NCBI GenBank assembly: GCA_937982495.1
Contig: CALJLX010000135.1
Coordinates: forward strand, 1-5,348
Reading direction: 5' to 3'
DNA: 5,348 nucleotides
Origin: an uncultured Desulfuromonas sp.
Lineage (GTDB): Bacteria; Desulfobacterota; Desulfuromonadia; Desulfuromonadales; Trichloromonadaceae
The notes under the pieces were generated by a model, which was given only the letters and a program-made list of their open reading frames with translations, was not told where the DNA came from and made no database searches. Shown here piece by piece: positions 1 to 4,547 of this stretch (position 1 is the first letter of the stretch; every line of letters starts with the position of its first letter). Position numbers and translations under genes: made by a program.

Positions 1-951
1 CTCGACCACAACATTTCCCGAGGGTTTCTCCTTGCCATCGCCCTGACCTCCGTGACCCTGGTCGCCGAGGTGATCGGCGGCTTCTGGACCAACTCCCTGG
101 CGCTGCTCTCCGACGCCGCCCATGTCTTCATGGATCTCTTCGCCCTCGCCCTGTCGCTGGCGGCGATCCGCCTCGCCGCCCGACCGGTCAGCGACCGCCG
201 TACCTACGGCTGGCACCGGGCGGAAATCCTCGCCTCGCTGATCAACGGCCTGAGCCTGCTGATCATCGCCGTCGGCATCCTGCACGAGGCCTGGGGCCGT
301 TTTCAGCACCCCGAACCGGTAAAGAGCCGGGAGATGTTCGTCATCGCCGTCATCGGTCTGGTCATGAACCTGATCGCCGCCCGCCTGCTGCACGGTCACG
401 CCCATCAGGATCTCAACGTGCGCAGCGCTTTTTTACATGTGCTCGGCGACGCCCTGGCCTCGGTCGGGGTCATCGTCGGCGGCCTGATCATGCTCCAGAC
501 CGGCTGGTATGTGGTCGATTCCCTGATTTCCGCCGGCATCGCCCTGATCATCGGCTGGGGGGCGCTGCGCATTCTGCGCGAGGCCGGGCATATCCTGCTG
601 GAGGGGGTGCCGCCGCACATCGATCTCAACCGGGTGGTGGCGCGGATCAAGGATCAGGACGGGGTAAGGGATGTCCATCAGCTGCACGTCTGGTCGATCT
701 GCTCGCACATCACCGCCCTGTCGGCGCATATCGACCTGCATCCCGACGACCTGCCGCGCCAGGGGGAGGTGATCGGCCGCATCGAGGCGATGCTCGACCA
801 CGACTTCCACATCACCCGCACCACCTTGCAGGGGCAGTGTCACAGCTGCGCCAACGGCGACACCCTCCAGCCCCTGCACCATCGAAACCGGGTAGCGGAT
901 GTTCACGAACACGATCATGACCATCCCCATGGCCATCCCCCGCAGGCGTGA
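1..951 (+). CDS. Zn-type cation diffusion facilitator (CDF) exporter, 5' end cut by the window
   Basis: This frame is open from the first base, so the true start lies upstream; 316 codons are visible. CDF proteins are inner-membrane antiporters that export Zn2+ (sometimes Co2+, Cd2+ or Ni2+) in exchange for protons. Counting from the first visible codon, a membrane helix carries the metal-site pair H41 and D45 (in SDAAHVFMD), and a later helix carries the second pair H146 and D150 (in HVLGDALAS). This HD/HD set is the signature of the Zn-transporting CzcD/ZitB group. A short His-rich stretch (HGHAHQD) precedes the second helix. The C-terminal cytoplasmic domain (about 200-290) contains QLHVWSI and a C280-H-S-C283 motif. 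The last 15 residues are His-rich (HEHDHDHPHGH), probably metal-binding. Compared with ZitB-like proteins of about 310 residues, only a short N-terminal tail, often His-rich, should be missing. The family call is firm; the exact metal is not. Confidence 0.93.
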   Translation, partial: LDHNISRGFLLAIALTSVTLVAEVIGGFWTNSLALLSDAAHVFMDLFALALSLAAIRLAARPVSDRRTYGWHRAEILASLINGLSLLIIAVGILHEAWGRFQHPEPVKSREMFVIAVIGLVMNLIAARLLHGHAHQDLNVRSAFLHVLGDALASVGVIVGGLIMLQTGWYVVDSLISAGIALIIGWGALRILREAGHILLEGVPPHIDLNRVVARIKDQDGVRDVHQLHVWSICSHITALSAHIDLHPDDLPRQGEVIGRIEAMLDHDFHITRTTLQGQCHSCANGDTLQPLHHRNRVADVHEHDHDHPHGHPPQA

Positions 952-957
952 GCTCCC

Positions 958-1341
958 ATGAAACACCTCTTTAAAACGATCTTTTGGGCCGTATTCCTGC
1001 TCTTGCTGCTGCTCGGCATCGACCAGTATTTAGTGCGCGTGCCCGCAAGCCAACCGGCCGTGGCGGCGGTCCGCGCCTTTTACCTCGACCTTCGTTCCCG
1101 CCTGCCGCGCCTGTTACCGGGCGGGGAGCCGCTGAGCGTCGAGGCGGTCATCGAAGCGGCGGAACGAAAGACCCCCGGCCCCATCCCAAAATCCGCGCCG
1201 CAAAAAAAAGCGGCGCCCGCAAGCGCCGCCGAGGAACCGAAATTTTTTTATGCCGATGCCGACGGCGACTTGCACTTCGCCGCCACGCTGGAAGAGATTC
1301 CCGCCGCCTTCCGCAAACAGGCCCAACGTCTGACCGAGTGA
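958..1341 (+). CDS. Small membrane-anchored protein of unknown function, downstream of the CDF exporter
   Basis: I do not recognise a named family for this 127-residue protein. Residues about 7-22 form one strongly hydrophobic helix after a basic start (MKHLFK), so it is either a signal anchor or an uncleaved signal peptide with the rest outside the cytoplasm. A Pro/Ala/Lys-rich linker follows at about 70-95. The C-terminal segment (96-125) reads FFYADADGDLHF followed by LEEIPAAFRKQAQRL. This resembles short extracytoplasmic motifs of the form 'Y-D-x-G-x-x-H-F ... IP..YR' in small proteobacterial envelope proteins; the likeness is from memory. The gene starts 6 nt after the CDF stop, with only weak Shine-Dalgarno sequences (AGG at 944-946, GTGAG at 948-952), suggesting translational coupling. 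A role next to metal export is inferred from position only. The stretch at 1202-1229 inside the gene doubles as a probable terminator for the opposite strand. Confidence 0.75.
   Translation: MKHLFKTIFWAVFLLLLLLGIDQYLVRVPASQPAVAAVRAFYLDLRSRLPRLLPGGEPLSVEAVIEAAERKTPGPIPKSAPQKKAAPASAAEEPKFFYADADGDLHFAATLEEIPAAFRKQAQRLTE
1202..1229 (-). terminator. Probable intrinsic terminator of the - strand amidase gene, inside the opposing small gene
   Basis: Read on the - strand, a perfect 7-bp GC-only stem (GCGGCGC pairing with GCGCCGC, + strand arms 1210-1216 and 1223-1229) encloses a 6-nt loop. Eight T residues follow immediately (the A8 run at 1202-1209 on the + strand). This is the standard layout of a Rho-independent terminator. 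It lies about 113 nt past the amidase stop codon. On the + strand the T7 run (1243-1249) begins 13 nt after the hairpin, too far for a good terminator, so the signal points to the - strand. Confidence 0.7.
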
Positions 1342-2133
1342 TCAGGGCAGGGTGCCGTAGACCTCCGGGCGGCGATCCTGGTAACAGCGGATCTGCGCGC
1401 GGTAGTTGACCATCTCCTCGAAATCGAAGGCGGCGACCAGTTCGCTGTCGCTCTCGCCGGCCTCGGCGAGGATTTCCCCCCGGGGGGCGATGAGCAGGCT
1501 CATACCGAAAAAGTCGAGCTTGCCCTGGATGCCGCAGCAGTTGGCGGCGATGACGAAGAACTGGTTTTCGATGGCGCGGGCGCGCAGCAGGGTGCGCCAG
1601 TGTTCCTGCCGGGGTTTCGGCCATTCGGCGGAAAGGCAGAGGATTTCCGCCCCTTCCAGCGCCAGCTTGCGGAAGAGTTCGGGGAAGCGCAGATCGTAGC
1701 AGATGACGACGCCGAGGCGCCCGACCGAGGTCGGCACCACCAGGGTGCGGTCGCCGGCGGCGAGGAAGCGGTCCTCGCCCATATTGGAAAAGAGGTGCAG
1801 CTTGCGGTATTTGTCGACGACCTTGCCCTGATCAATGACGTAGGCGGTGTTGTAGACCCGATCCCCCTGCCCTTCCGGCAGGCTGCCGACCAGCACCAGG
1901 TTCAGCTCCCGGGCGAGATCCCGCAGCGCCTCCAGTACCCGGGGGGTTTCCCGGGCCAGTTCGGGAAGGCGTTTATAGTCGTAGCCGGTGCTCCACATCT
2001 CCGGCAGCACCGCCAGCTCGGCCCCCTGCTCATGCACCCGCCGCAGCCCGGCCAGAGCGCGTTCGAGGTTGGTCTCCACCTCGCCGAGAGCGATGTTGAA
2101 TTGCACGGCTGCCGCGTGTATCCTGCGTTCCAT
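1342..2133 (-). CDS. Carbon-nitrogen hydrolase, omega-amidase (YafV/Nit2-like)
   Basis: This 263-residue cytoplasmic enzyme belongs to the nitrilase superfamily and spans the whole single-domain fold. The catalytic triad is visible: Glu45 in VLPEMWSTG, Lys111 in KYRKLHLF and Cys145 in VVICYDLRFPE. The second structural Glu is E120 (MGED). The block AEWPKPRQEHWRTLLRARAI (169-188) is typical of the omega-amidase branch, which hydrolyses 2-oxoglutaramate and 2-oxosuccinamate to the oxo-acid and ammonia. Relatives sit in methionine salvage next to glutamine transaminases, but no such partner is present here. The ATG at 2133 is preceded on the - strand by AAGGAC (2141-2146) at 7 nt, which supports the start. 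The gene is alone on its strand here, with its own promoter (2163-2191) and a probable terminator (1202-1229). Its stop codon directly abuts that of the convergent small gene. The family is certain; the precise substrate is inferred. Confidence 0.93.
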   Translation of the reverse strand: MERRIHAAAVQFNIALGEVETNLERALAGLRRVHEQGAELAVLPEMWSTGYDYKRLPELARETPRVLEALRDLARELNLVLVGSLPEGQGDRVYNTAYVIDQGKVVDKYRKLHLFSNMGEDRFLAAGDRTLVVPTSVGRLGVVICYDLRFPELFRKLALEGAEILCLSAEWPKPRQEHWRTLLRARAIENQFFVIAANCCGIQGKLDFFGMSLLIAPRGEILAEAGESDSELVAAFDFEEMVNYRAQIRCYQDRRPEVYGTLP

Positions 2134-2162
2134 GTTTTCTGTCCTTTCCGGCTTATTTGAAA

Positions 2163-2191
2163 TTTATAGAATTATGTTCTATTTTTATCAA
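2163..2191 (-). promoter_or_regulatory. sigma70-type promoter for the amidase gene
   Basis: Read on the - strand, a -35 box TTGATA (+ strand 2186-2191) and a -10 box TATAAA (2163-2168) are separated by exactly 17 nt. Each box matches the consensus at 5 of 6 positions. Transcription would start near 2156, giving a leader of about 20 nt that includes the AAGGAC ribosome site. This is the best promoter match in the window. Confidence 0.6.
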
Positions 2192-2214
2192 GAACCCGAA
2201 GCCATAGGAGAATC

Positions 2215-2249
2215 CCCAACGACGTTGGGCAATTATAAAGAAAGCCCAA
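2215..2249. repeat. Inverted repeat with a third competing arm
   Basis: Arm 1 CCCAACG (2215-2221) and arm 2 CGTTGGG (2223-2229) form a perfect 7-bp inverted repeat around a single A at 2222. Arm 2, extended by one base as TTGGGC (2225-2230), is also perfectly complementary to GCCCAA at 2244-2249. As DNA this could be a binding site with an extra half-site. As RNA it would allow two mutually exclusive hairpins. It lies 24 bp upstream of the amidase -35 box. Confidence 0.5.
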
Positions 2250-2265
2250 AGCCTTGACAACCTCT

Positions 2266-2279
2266 ATCCGACGTCGGAT
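2266..2279. promoter_or_regulatory. Perfect 14-bp palindrome, candidate operator
   Basis: ATCCGACGTCGGAT reads identically on both strands. It sits between two TTGAC boxes (2254-2259 TTGACA and 2284-2289 TTGACC) whose starts are exactly 30 bp apart. The core shares CGACGT.GG with the inverted repeat at 2215-2229. The symmetry and position fit a dimeric regulator site; the regulator itself is not in the window. Confidence 0.45.
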
Positions 2280-2283
2280 TTGC

Positions 2284-2312
2284 TTGACCGAAAGATTTAA
2301 AACTGTTAAACA
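2284..2312 (+). promoter_or_regulatory. Weak candidate promoter for the mnh operon, distal
   Basis: TTGACC (2284-2289, 5 of 6 to the -35 consensus) is followed after 17 nt by TAAACA (2307-2312, only 3 of 6 to the -10 consensus). The 14-bp palindrome ends 4 bp before this -35 box, where an activator or repressor could act. It is an alternative to the proximal candidate at 2339-2368. Confidence 0.25.
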
Positions 2313-2338
2313 GGACTGGCGTTTTATTCCCGGCAAAA

Positions 2339-2368
2339 CTGAAGTGCGGCCGCGAACCGTTCTACAAT
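2339..2368 (+). promoter_or_regulatory. Candidate promoter for the mnh operon, proximal
   Basis: TACAAT (2363-2368) matches the -10 consensus at 5 of 6 positions. Eighteen nt upstream lies CTGAAG (2339-2344), which keeps only the central TGA of a -35 box. Transcription would begin near 2375, giving a leader of about 73 nt that starts with the stem-loop at 2376-2400. The weak -35 box suggests low basal activity or dependence on an activator. Confidence 0.35.
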
Positions 2369-2375
2369 AAATCTT

Positions 2376-2400
2376 AAACCGATGTTTTTTCAATCGGTTT
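2376..2400 (+). other. Stem-loop in the probable mnh mRNA leader
   Basis: AAACCGAT (2376-2383) pairs perfectly with ATCGGTTT (2393-2400) across a 9-nt T-rich loop. A G.U and an A-U pair (2375/2401 and 2374/2402) can extend the stem. The second arm runs into an imperfect 9-bp tandem copy (ATCGGTTTG then ATCGATTTT, 2393-2410). No T tract directly follows the stem, so it is not a good terminator. If transcription starts near 2375 it forms the very 5' end of the mRNA. Confidence 0.45.
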
Positions 2401-2436
2401 GATCGATTTTCCCTGTCTCGCCAACCATAACGACGC

Positions 2437-2442
2437 AAAGGG
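2437..2442 (+). promoter_or_regulatory. Ribosome binding site that fixes the mnhE start
   Basis: AAAGGG lies 6 nt before ATG 2449 and 0 nt before TTG 2443. The spacing rules out the longer TTG-initiated reading in favour of the ATG. Confidence 0.7.
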
Positions 2443-2448
2443 TTGCCC

Positions 2449-2931
2449 ATGGCCAAGGTCGTCACCTTTTTTGTCATGTTCGCCTTCTGGGTAGTCATGT
2501 CGGGCATGTTCGATGCCTTTCACCTCTCCCTCGGGGTGGTTTCCTGCCTGCTGATCGCCCACTTCAGCCACAGCCTGCTCCTCTACGGCGACCCCAAAAG
2601 CTGGGGCCGGGGTTTTTTCGGCATCCTCTTCTACCTGCCCTGGCTCTTCTGGGAAATCCTCATCTCCAATCTGCAGGTGACCTACATCGTCCTGCATCCG
2701 CGCATGCTCGATCTGATCGATCCGCAACTGGTCCGGTTCAAAACCAGCCTGAAGCGCCCCCTCTCCAAGGTCACCCTGGCCCAGTCCATCACCCTGACCC
2801 CCGGCACCGTCACCGTCGATATCGAGGAGGATGAACTGCTGGTCTACGCTCTCACCGCGAGCGGCGCCGAGTCGCTGCCGGGCAGCGCCATGGAACGACG
2901 CATCGCCGCCGCCCTGGAAGGGGGAAAATAA
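2449..2931 (+). CDS. mnhE: Multisubunit Na+/H+ antiporter subunit MnhE (MrpE)
   Basis: This 160-residue subunit belongs to the MrpE/MbhA family of the Mrp cation/proton antiporter in the inner membrane. Hydrophobic segments occupy about 4-20, 24-45 and 55-83, followed by a soluble tail. The family hallmarks are present: LFWEILISNLQVTYIVLHPR (66-85) and LAQSITLTPGTVTVDI (110-125), then a short beta-rich cytoplasmic domain (DELLVYAL). The ATG at 2449 was chosen because AAAGGG (2437-2442) stands 6 nt before it. The in-frame TTG at 2443, which would add MP, touches that ribosome site directly and is unlikely. It is the first gene of the operon, with a regulated-looking leader upstream, and its TAA stop abuts the ATG of the next gene. 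Confidence 0.93.
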   Translation: MAKVVTFFVMFAFWVVMSGMFDAFHLSLGVVSCLLIAHFSHSLLLYGDPKSWGRGFFGILFYLPWLFWEILISNLQVTYIVLHPRMLDLIDPQLVRFKTSLKRPLSKVTLAQSITLTPGTVTVDIEEDELLVYALTASGAESLPGSAMERRIAAALEGGK

Positions 2932-3222
2932 ATGGAACGGTTTTTCCTTGCCGTCGGCATCGCCCTGATGCTCTTAATGTTCCTCTCCCTCTACCGGGTG
3001 CTGGCCGGGCCCACCATCCTCGACCGGATGCTCGGCGGCAACGTGATCGGCACCAAGACCACGGCGCTGCTGCTGCTGATCGGCCTGCTCTACGACAACG
3101 TGGGGATGTTCGTCGATATAGCCATCGCCTACGCCATGCTCAACTTCATCGCCACCCTCGGCTCGGCCAAGTACTTCCTGCACCGCAAGAGCATCCATCT
3201 GGAAGACATCAGCAAGGGGTAA
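2932..3222 (+). CDS. mnhF: Multisubunit Na+/H+ antiporter subunit MnhF (MrpF)
   Basis: This 96-residue protein has three membrane helices (about 3-25, 40-54, 59-82), the usual MrpF size and layout. The family motif GPT..DR is at 26-32, followed by GGNVIGTKT and by FVDIAIAYAMLNFIATLGSA (60-79). Position 37 is Asn where MrpF proteins generally carry Asp (as in DRV.ALD), noted from memory of the family. MrpF is part of the small-subunit cluster next to MrpE and MrpG. The gene begins immediately after the MnhE stop (TAA then ATG at 2929-2934), with AAGGGGG (2918-2924) as ribosome site 7 nt upstream. Confidence 0.92.
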   Translation: MERFFLAVGIALMLLMFLSLYRVLAGPTILDRMLGGNVIGTKTTALLLLIGLLYDNVGMFVDIAIAYAMLNFIATLGSAKYFLHRKSIHLEDISKG

Positions 3223-3229
3223 GATCGCC

Positions 3230-3559
3230 ATGATCCTCAATATCGTCAGCATCGTCCTGATAGCCCTGGGGCTCTTCTTTTTCGCCGTCGGCACCCTCGG
3301 CATCCTGCGTTTTCCCGATTTCTACACCCGCGTCCAGGCCGCCGGCAAATGCGACTCCCTGGCGGCGGTACTGGTTCTCATCGGCATCGCGGTCTATAAC
3401 CTGGGGGATCTGTCCCTGGCGGCGGTACTGGTGAGCATCAAGATCCTCTTCATCGCCGCCTTCGTCTTCATCTCCAGCCCCACCGCCACCCACGCCATCA
3501 CCGACGCCGCGCTGCTGATCGGCGTCAAACCCTGGACCAAGGAGAAGAACACCCCATGA
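3230..3559 (+). CDS. mnhG: Multisubunit Na+/H+ antiporter subunit MnhG (MrpG)
   Basis: The 109-residue protein has three membrane helices (about 4-26, 43-58, 61-82), as usual for MrpG/MbhC. The family signature GILRFPDFYTRVQAAGKCDS (24-43) is clear, and SSPTATHAI (82-90) marks the end of the last helix. Most family members read RLHAA where this one has RVQAA (Gln36 for His). SLAAVLV occurs twice (43-49 and 62-68), encoded by an exact 20-bp repeat. The ATG lies 7 nt after the mnhF stop, with AAGGGG (3214-3219) upstream. Its TGA overlaps the next ATG in an ATGA junction at 3556-3559. Confidence 0.92.
   Translation: MILNIVSIVLIALGLFFFAVGTLGILRFPDFYTRVQAAGKCDSLAAVLVLIGIAVYNLGDLSLAAVLVSIKILFIAAFVFISSPTATHAITDAALLIGVKPWTKEKNTP
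3356..3432 (+). repeat. Exact 20-bp direct repeat within mnhG
   Basis: TCCCTGGCGGCGGTACTGGT occurs at 3356-3375 and again at 3413-3432. The copies are 57 bp apart, exactly 19 codons in the same frame. Both encode SLAAVLV with identical codons. Recombination or slippage between them would delete 19 residues without breaking the frame. Confidence 0.85.
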
Positions 3560-3801
3560 TCTGGCAGCTTGATCTGCTCATTCTGCTCTTGGTGGTGGCT
3601 TGCGCCCTGGCCGTCATCACCGTCAAGGACCTGCTCTCGGCGACCATCATCTTCGGCGTCTACAGCTTTCTCATGTGCCTGCTCTGGGCGGAAATGGGGG
3701 CCGTGGACGTGGCTTTCACCGAAGCGACCGTCGGCGCCGGGATCAGCACCGTCCTCTTCATCGCCGCCATTCTGCGCACCAACCGAAGGAGCAAGGATTG
3801 A
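3556..3801 (+). CDS. DUF4040/MbhD-like antiporter subunit, equivalent to part of the MrpA C-terminus
   Basis: This 81-residue protein has three membrane helices (about 5-22, 27-45, 57-74). The signature VKDLLSATIIFGVYSFLMCL (23-42) followed by VDVAFTEATVGAGISTVLFI (50-69) marks the DUF4040/MbhD family. In classical Mrp complexes this segment is fused to the end of the large MrpA subunit; in archaeal Mbh it is the separate subunit MbhD. The Glu in TEA (E56) and the upstream E46 are the likely ion-path acidic residues by family analogy. Its ATG overlaps the mnhG stop, and AAGGAG (3539-3544) lies 11 nt upstream. Its TGA stop overlaps the TTG start of the next gene (TTGA, 3798-3801). Confidence 0.9.
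   Translation: MIWQLDLLILLLVVACALAVITVKDLLSATIIFGVYSFLMCLLWAEMGAVDVAFTEATVGAGISTVLFIAAILRTNRRSKD
3786..3791 (+). promoter_or_regulatory. Ribosome binding site deciding the TTG start at 3798
   Basis: AAGGAG, a strong Shine-Dalgarno sequence, lies 6 nt before TTG 3798 and inside the end of the preceding gene. No ATG or GTG with comparable spacing is present. Confidence 0.7.
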
Positions 3802-4070
3802 AAGCGCTCGCCCTTATCGCCACGGTCATCACCGGCATTTTGCTGCTGTACGGCACCCGGGATTTTCCCGCCTGGGGCGACCCCCAGTCCCCGGCCAACC
3901 GTCACCTCTCTCCCTATTACATTGAAAACGCGGTGGCGGAGACGCATGTGCCCAACGTCGTCACGGCGGTGCTCGGGGATTACCGGGGGTACGACACCAT
4001 GTTCGAAACGGTGGTCATCTTCTGCGCCGGCATGGCCGTCGCCAGCGTGCTGCGGAGAAACAAGTCATGA
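3798..4070 (+). CDS. MbhE-like antiporter subunit with TTG start, equivalent to the end of MrpA
   Basis: The real gene is the last 90 codons of a longer open frame whose earlier part only shadows the MbhD-like gene. It starts at TTG 3798: AAGGAG (3786-3791) stands 6 nt before it, the junction is a TTGA overlap of the type used throughout this operon, and family similarity begins there. The protein has a first helix (about 2-19), an outward segment TRDFPAWGDP and HLSPYYIE, the signature PNVVTAVLGDYRGYDTMFE (52-70), and a second helix (about 67-85) ending in RR. This matches MbhE and the last part of MrpA, where the same signature precedes the final helix. The stop overlaps the mnhB start (ATGA, 4067-4070). 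Function as a membrane subunit of the antiporter is secure by context and motif; the TTG start is an inference. Confidence 0.88.
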   Translation: MKALALIATVITGILLLYGTRDFPAWGDPQSPANRHLSPYYIENAVAETHVPNVVTAVLGDYRGYDTMFETVVIFCAGMAVASVLRRNKS

Positions 4071-4546
4071 AACGACGTCTGGAACGGGCCGGCGGCCAGC
4101 AACTGGGGGACAGCTCGATCATCAAAACCAGCGTGCGCCTGCTGGTCCCCTTCGTGCAGCTCTTCGGCCTCTACGTCATCGTCCATGGCCATTACAGCCC
4201 GGGGGGCGGCTTTCAGGGGGGGGTTGCCCTCGGTGCCTCCTTCATCCTCCTGGCCCTGGCCTATGACCTGAAGACCTCGATCCGCCACTTCTCCGAAGGA
4301 GCCAACGCCCTGCTGGCCAACACCGGCGCCCTGATCTACACCGGCGTCGCCGCTCTCTGCGCGGTCATGGGCGGGCTCTTTCTCGACTACAGCGCCCTCG
4401 ACAAGCTGATCCCGCTGGGCCCCATCGAATGGCGCTCTTTCGGCATCTTTTTGGTCGAGGTCGGCGTCGGCCTGGCGGTCATGAGCATCATGGTGTCGCT
4501 CTTCTGGGATATTTCCTCGGGCGGCGAAATGGACGAGGGGCTTTGA
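4067..4546 (+). CDS. mnhB: Multisubunit Na+/H+ antiporter subunit MnhB (MrpB)
   Basis: The 159-residue protein carries the MnhB domain. After a basic N-terminus the first helix (about 23-39) is followed by the hallmark HGHYSPGGGFQGG (40-52), then helices at about 52-67, 86-107 and 124-147. In MrpB this glycine-rich loop between the first two helices is strongly conserved and needed for activity in studied systems. The loop is encoded with G-rich runs (G6 at 4201-4206, G8 at 4216-4223), yet the frame is intact. The start overlaps the stop of the MbhE-like gene, with GGAG (4054-4057) 9 nt upstream. MrpB packs against the MrpA C-terminal segment in known complexes, which agrees with its position right after the split MrpA-tail genes. 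Confidence 0.93.
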   Translation: MKRRLERAGGQQLGDSSIIKTSVRLLVPFVQLFGLYVIVHGHYSPGGGFQGGVALGASFILLALAYDLKTSIRHFSEGANALLANTGALIYTGVAALCAVMGGLFLDYSALDKLIPLGPIEWRSFGIFLVEVGVGLAVMSIMVSLFWDISSGGEMDEGL

Positions 4547-4547
4547 T

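Larger units (their letters stand above)
2134..2448. other. Divergent intergenic control region between the amidase and the mnh operon
   Basis: This 315-bp stretch has no convincing gene and is visibly richer in A and T than its flanks. From left to right it holds the amidase ribosome site and promoter, a 15-bp inverted repeat (2215-2229) with a third matching arm (2244-2249), a TTGACA box (2254-2259), a perfect 14-bp palindrome (2266-2279), a second TTGAC box (2284-2289), a TACAAT -10-like box (2363-2368), a stem-loop (2376-2400) and the mnhE ribosome site. This density of symmetric sequence suggests regulated expression of the rightward antiporter operon. No known riboswitch was recognised by eye. 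Confidence 0.7.

Noticed and set aside
1453..1470. GC-rich hairpin CTCGCCG-GCCT-CGGCGAG downstream of the small + strand gene, considered as its terminator
   Set aside because: It is followed only by GATTTCCCCC, not a T tract, and lies inside amidase codons for Ala/Glu/Gly residues, so it is probably a by-product of GC-rich coding sequence.
1476..1487. C6G6 palindrome
   Set aside because: It encodes ordinary Pro-Arg-Gly residues of the amidase (APRGE) and has no other signal around it.
1600..2160. Long + strand open frame opposite the amidase gene, and similar long frames opposite the CDF and mnh genes
   Set aside because: They are antisense shadows typical of GC-rich DNA; the translations are low-complexity, rich in Gly, Arg, His or Gln, with no family motif, and the opposite strand carries clear conserved genes.
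2254..2282. TTGACA at 2254 as the -35 box of the mnh promoter
   Set aside because: No hexamer at 15-19 nt spacing resembles a -10 box (best is GATTTG, 2 of 6), and no MerR-style 19-20 nt spacing works either.
2316..2333. TGGCG...CGGC as a sigma54 promoter
   Set aside because: The required GG-N10-GC spacing is not met.
2376..2410. Stem-loop before mnhE as an intrinsic terminator
   Set aside because: The stem is only 3 of 8 G-C pairs, the loop is 9 nt, and a T run does not directly follow on either strand.
4201..4223. G6 and G8 runs in mnhB as a frameshift or phase-variation site
   Set aside because: The runs encode the conserved GGGFQGG motif and the frame is intact on both sides; only a slippage or sequencing-error risk remains.
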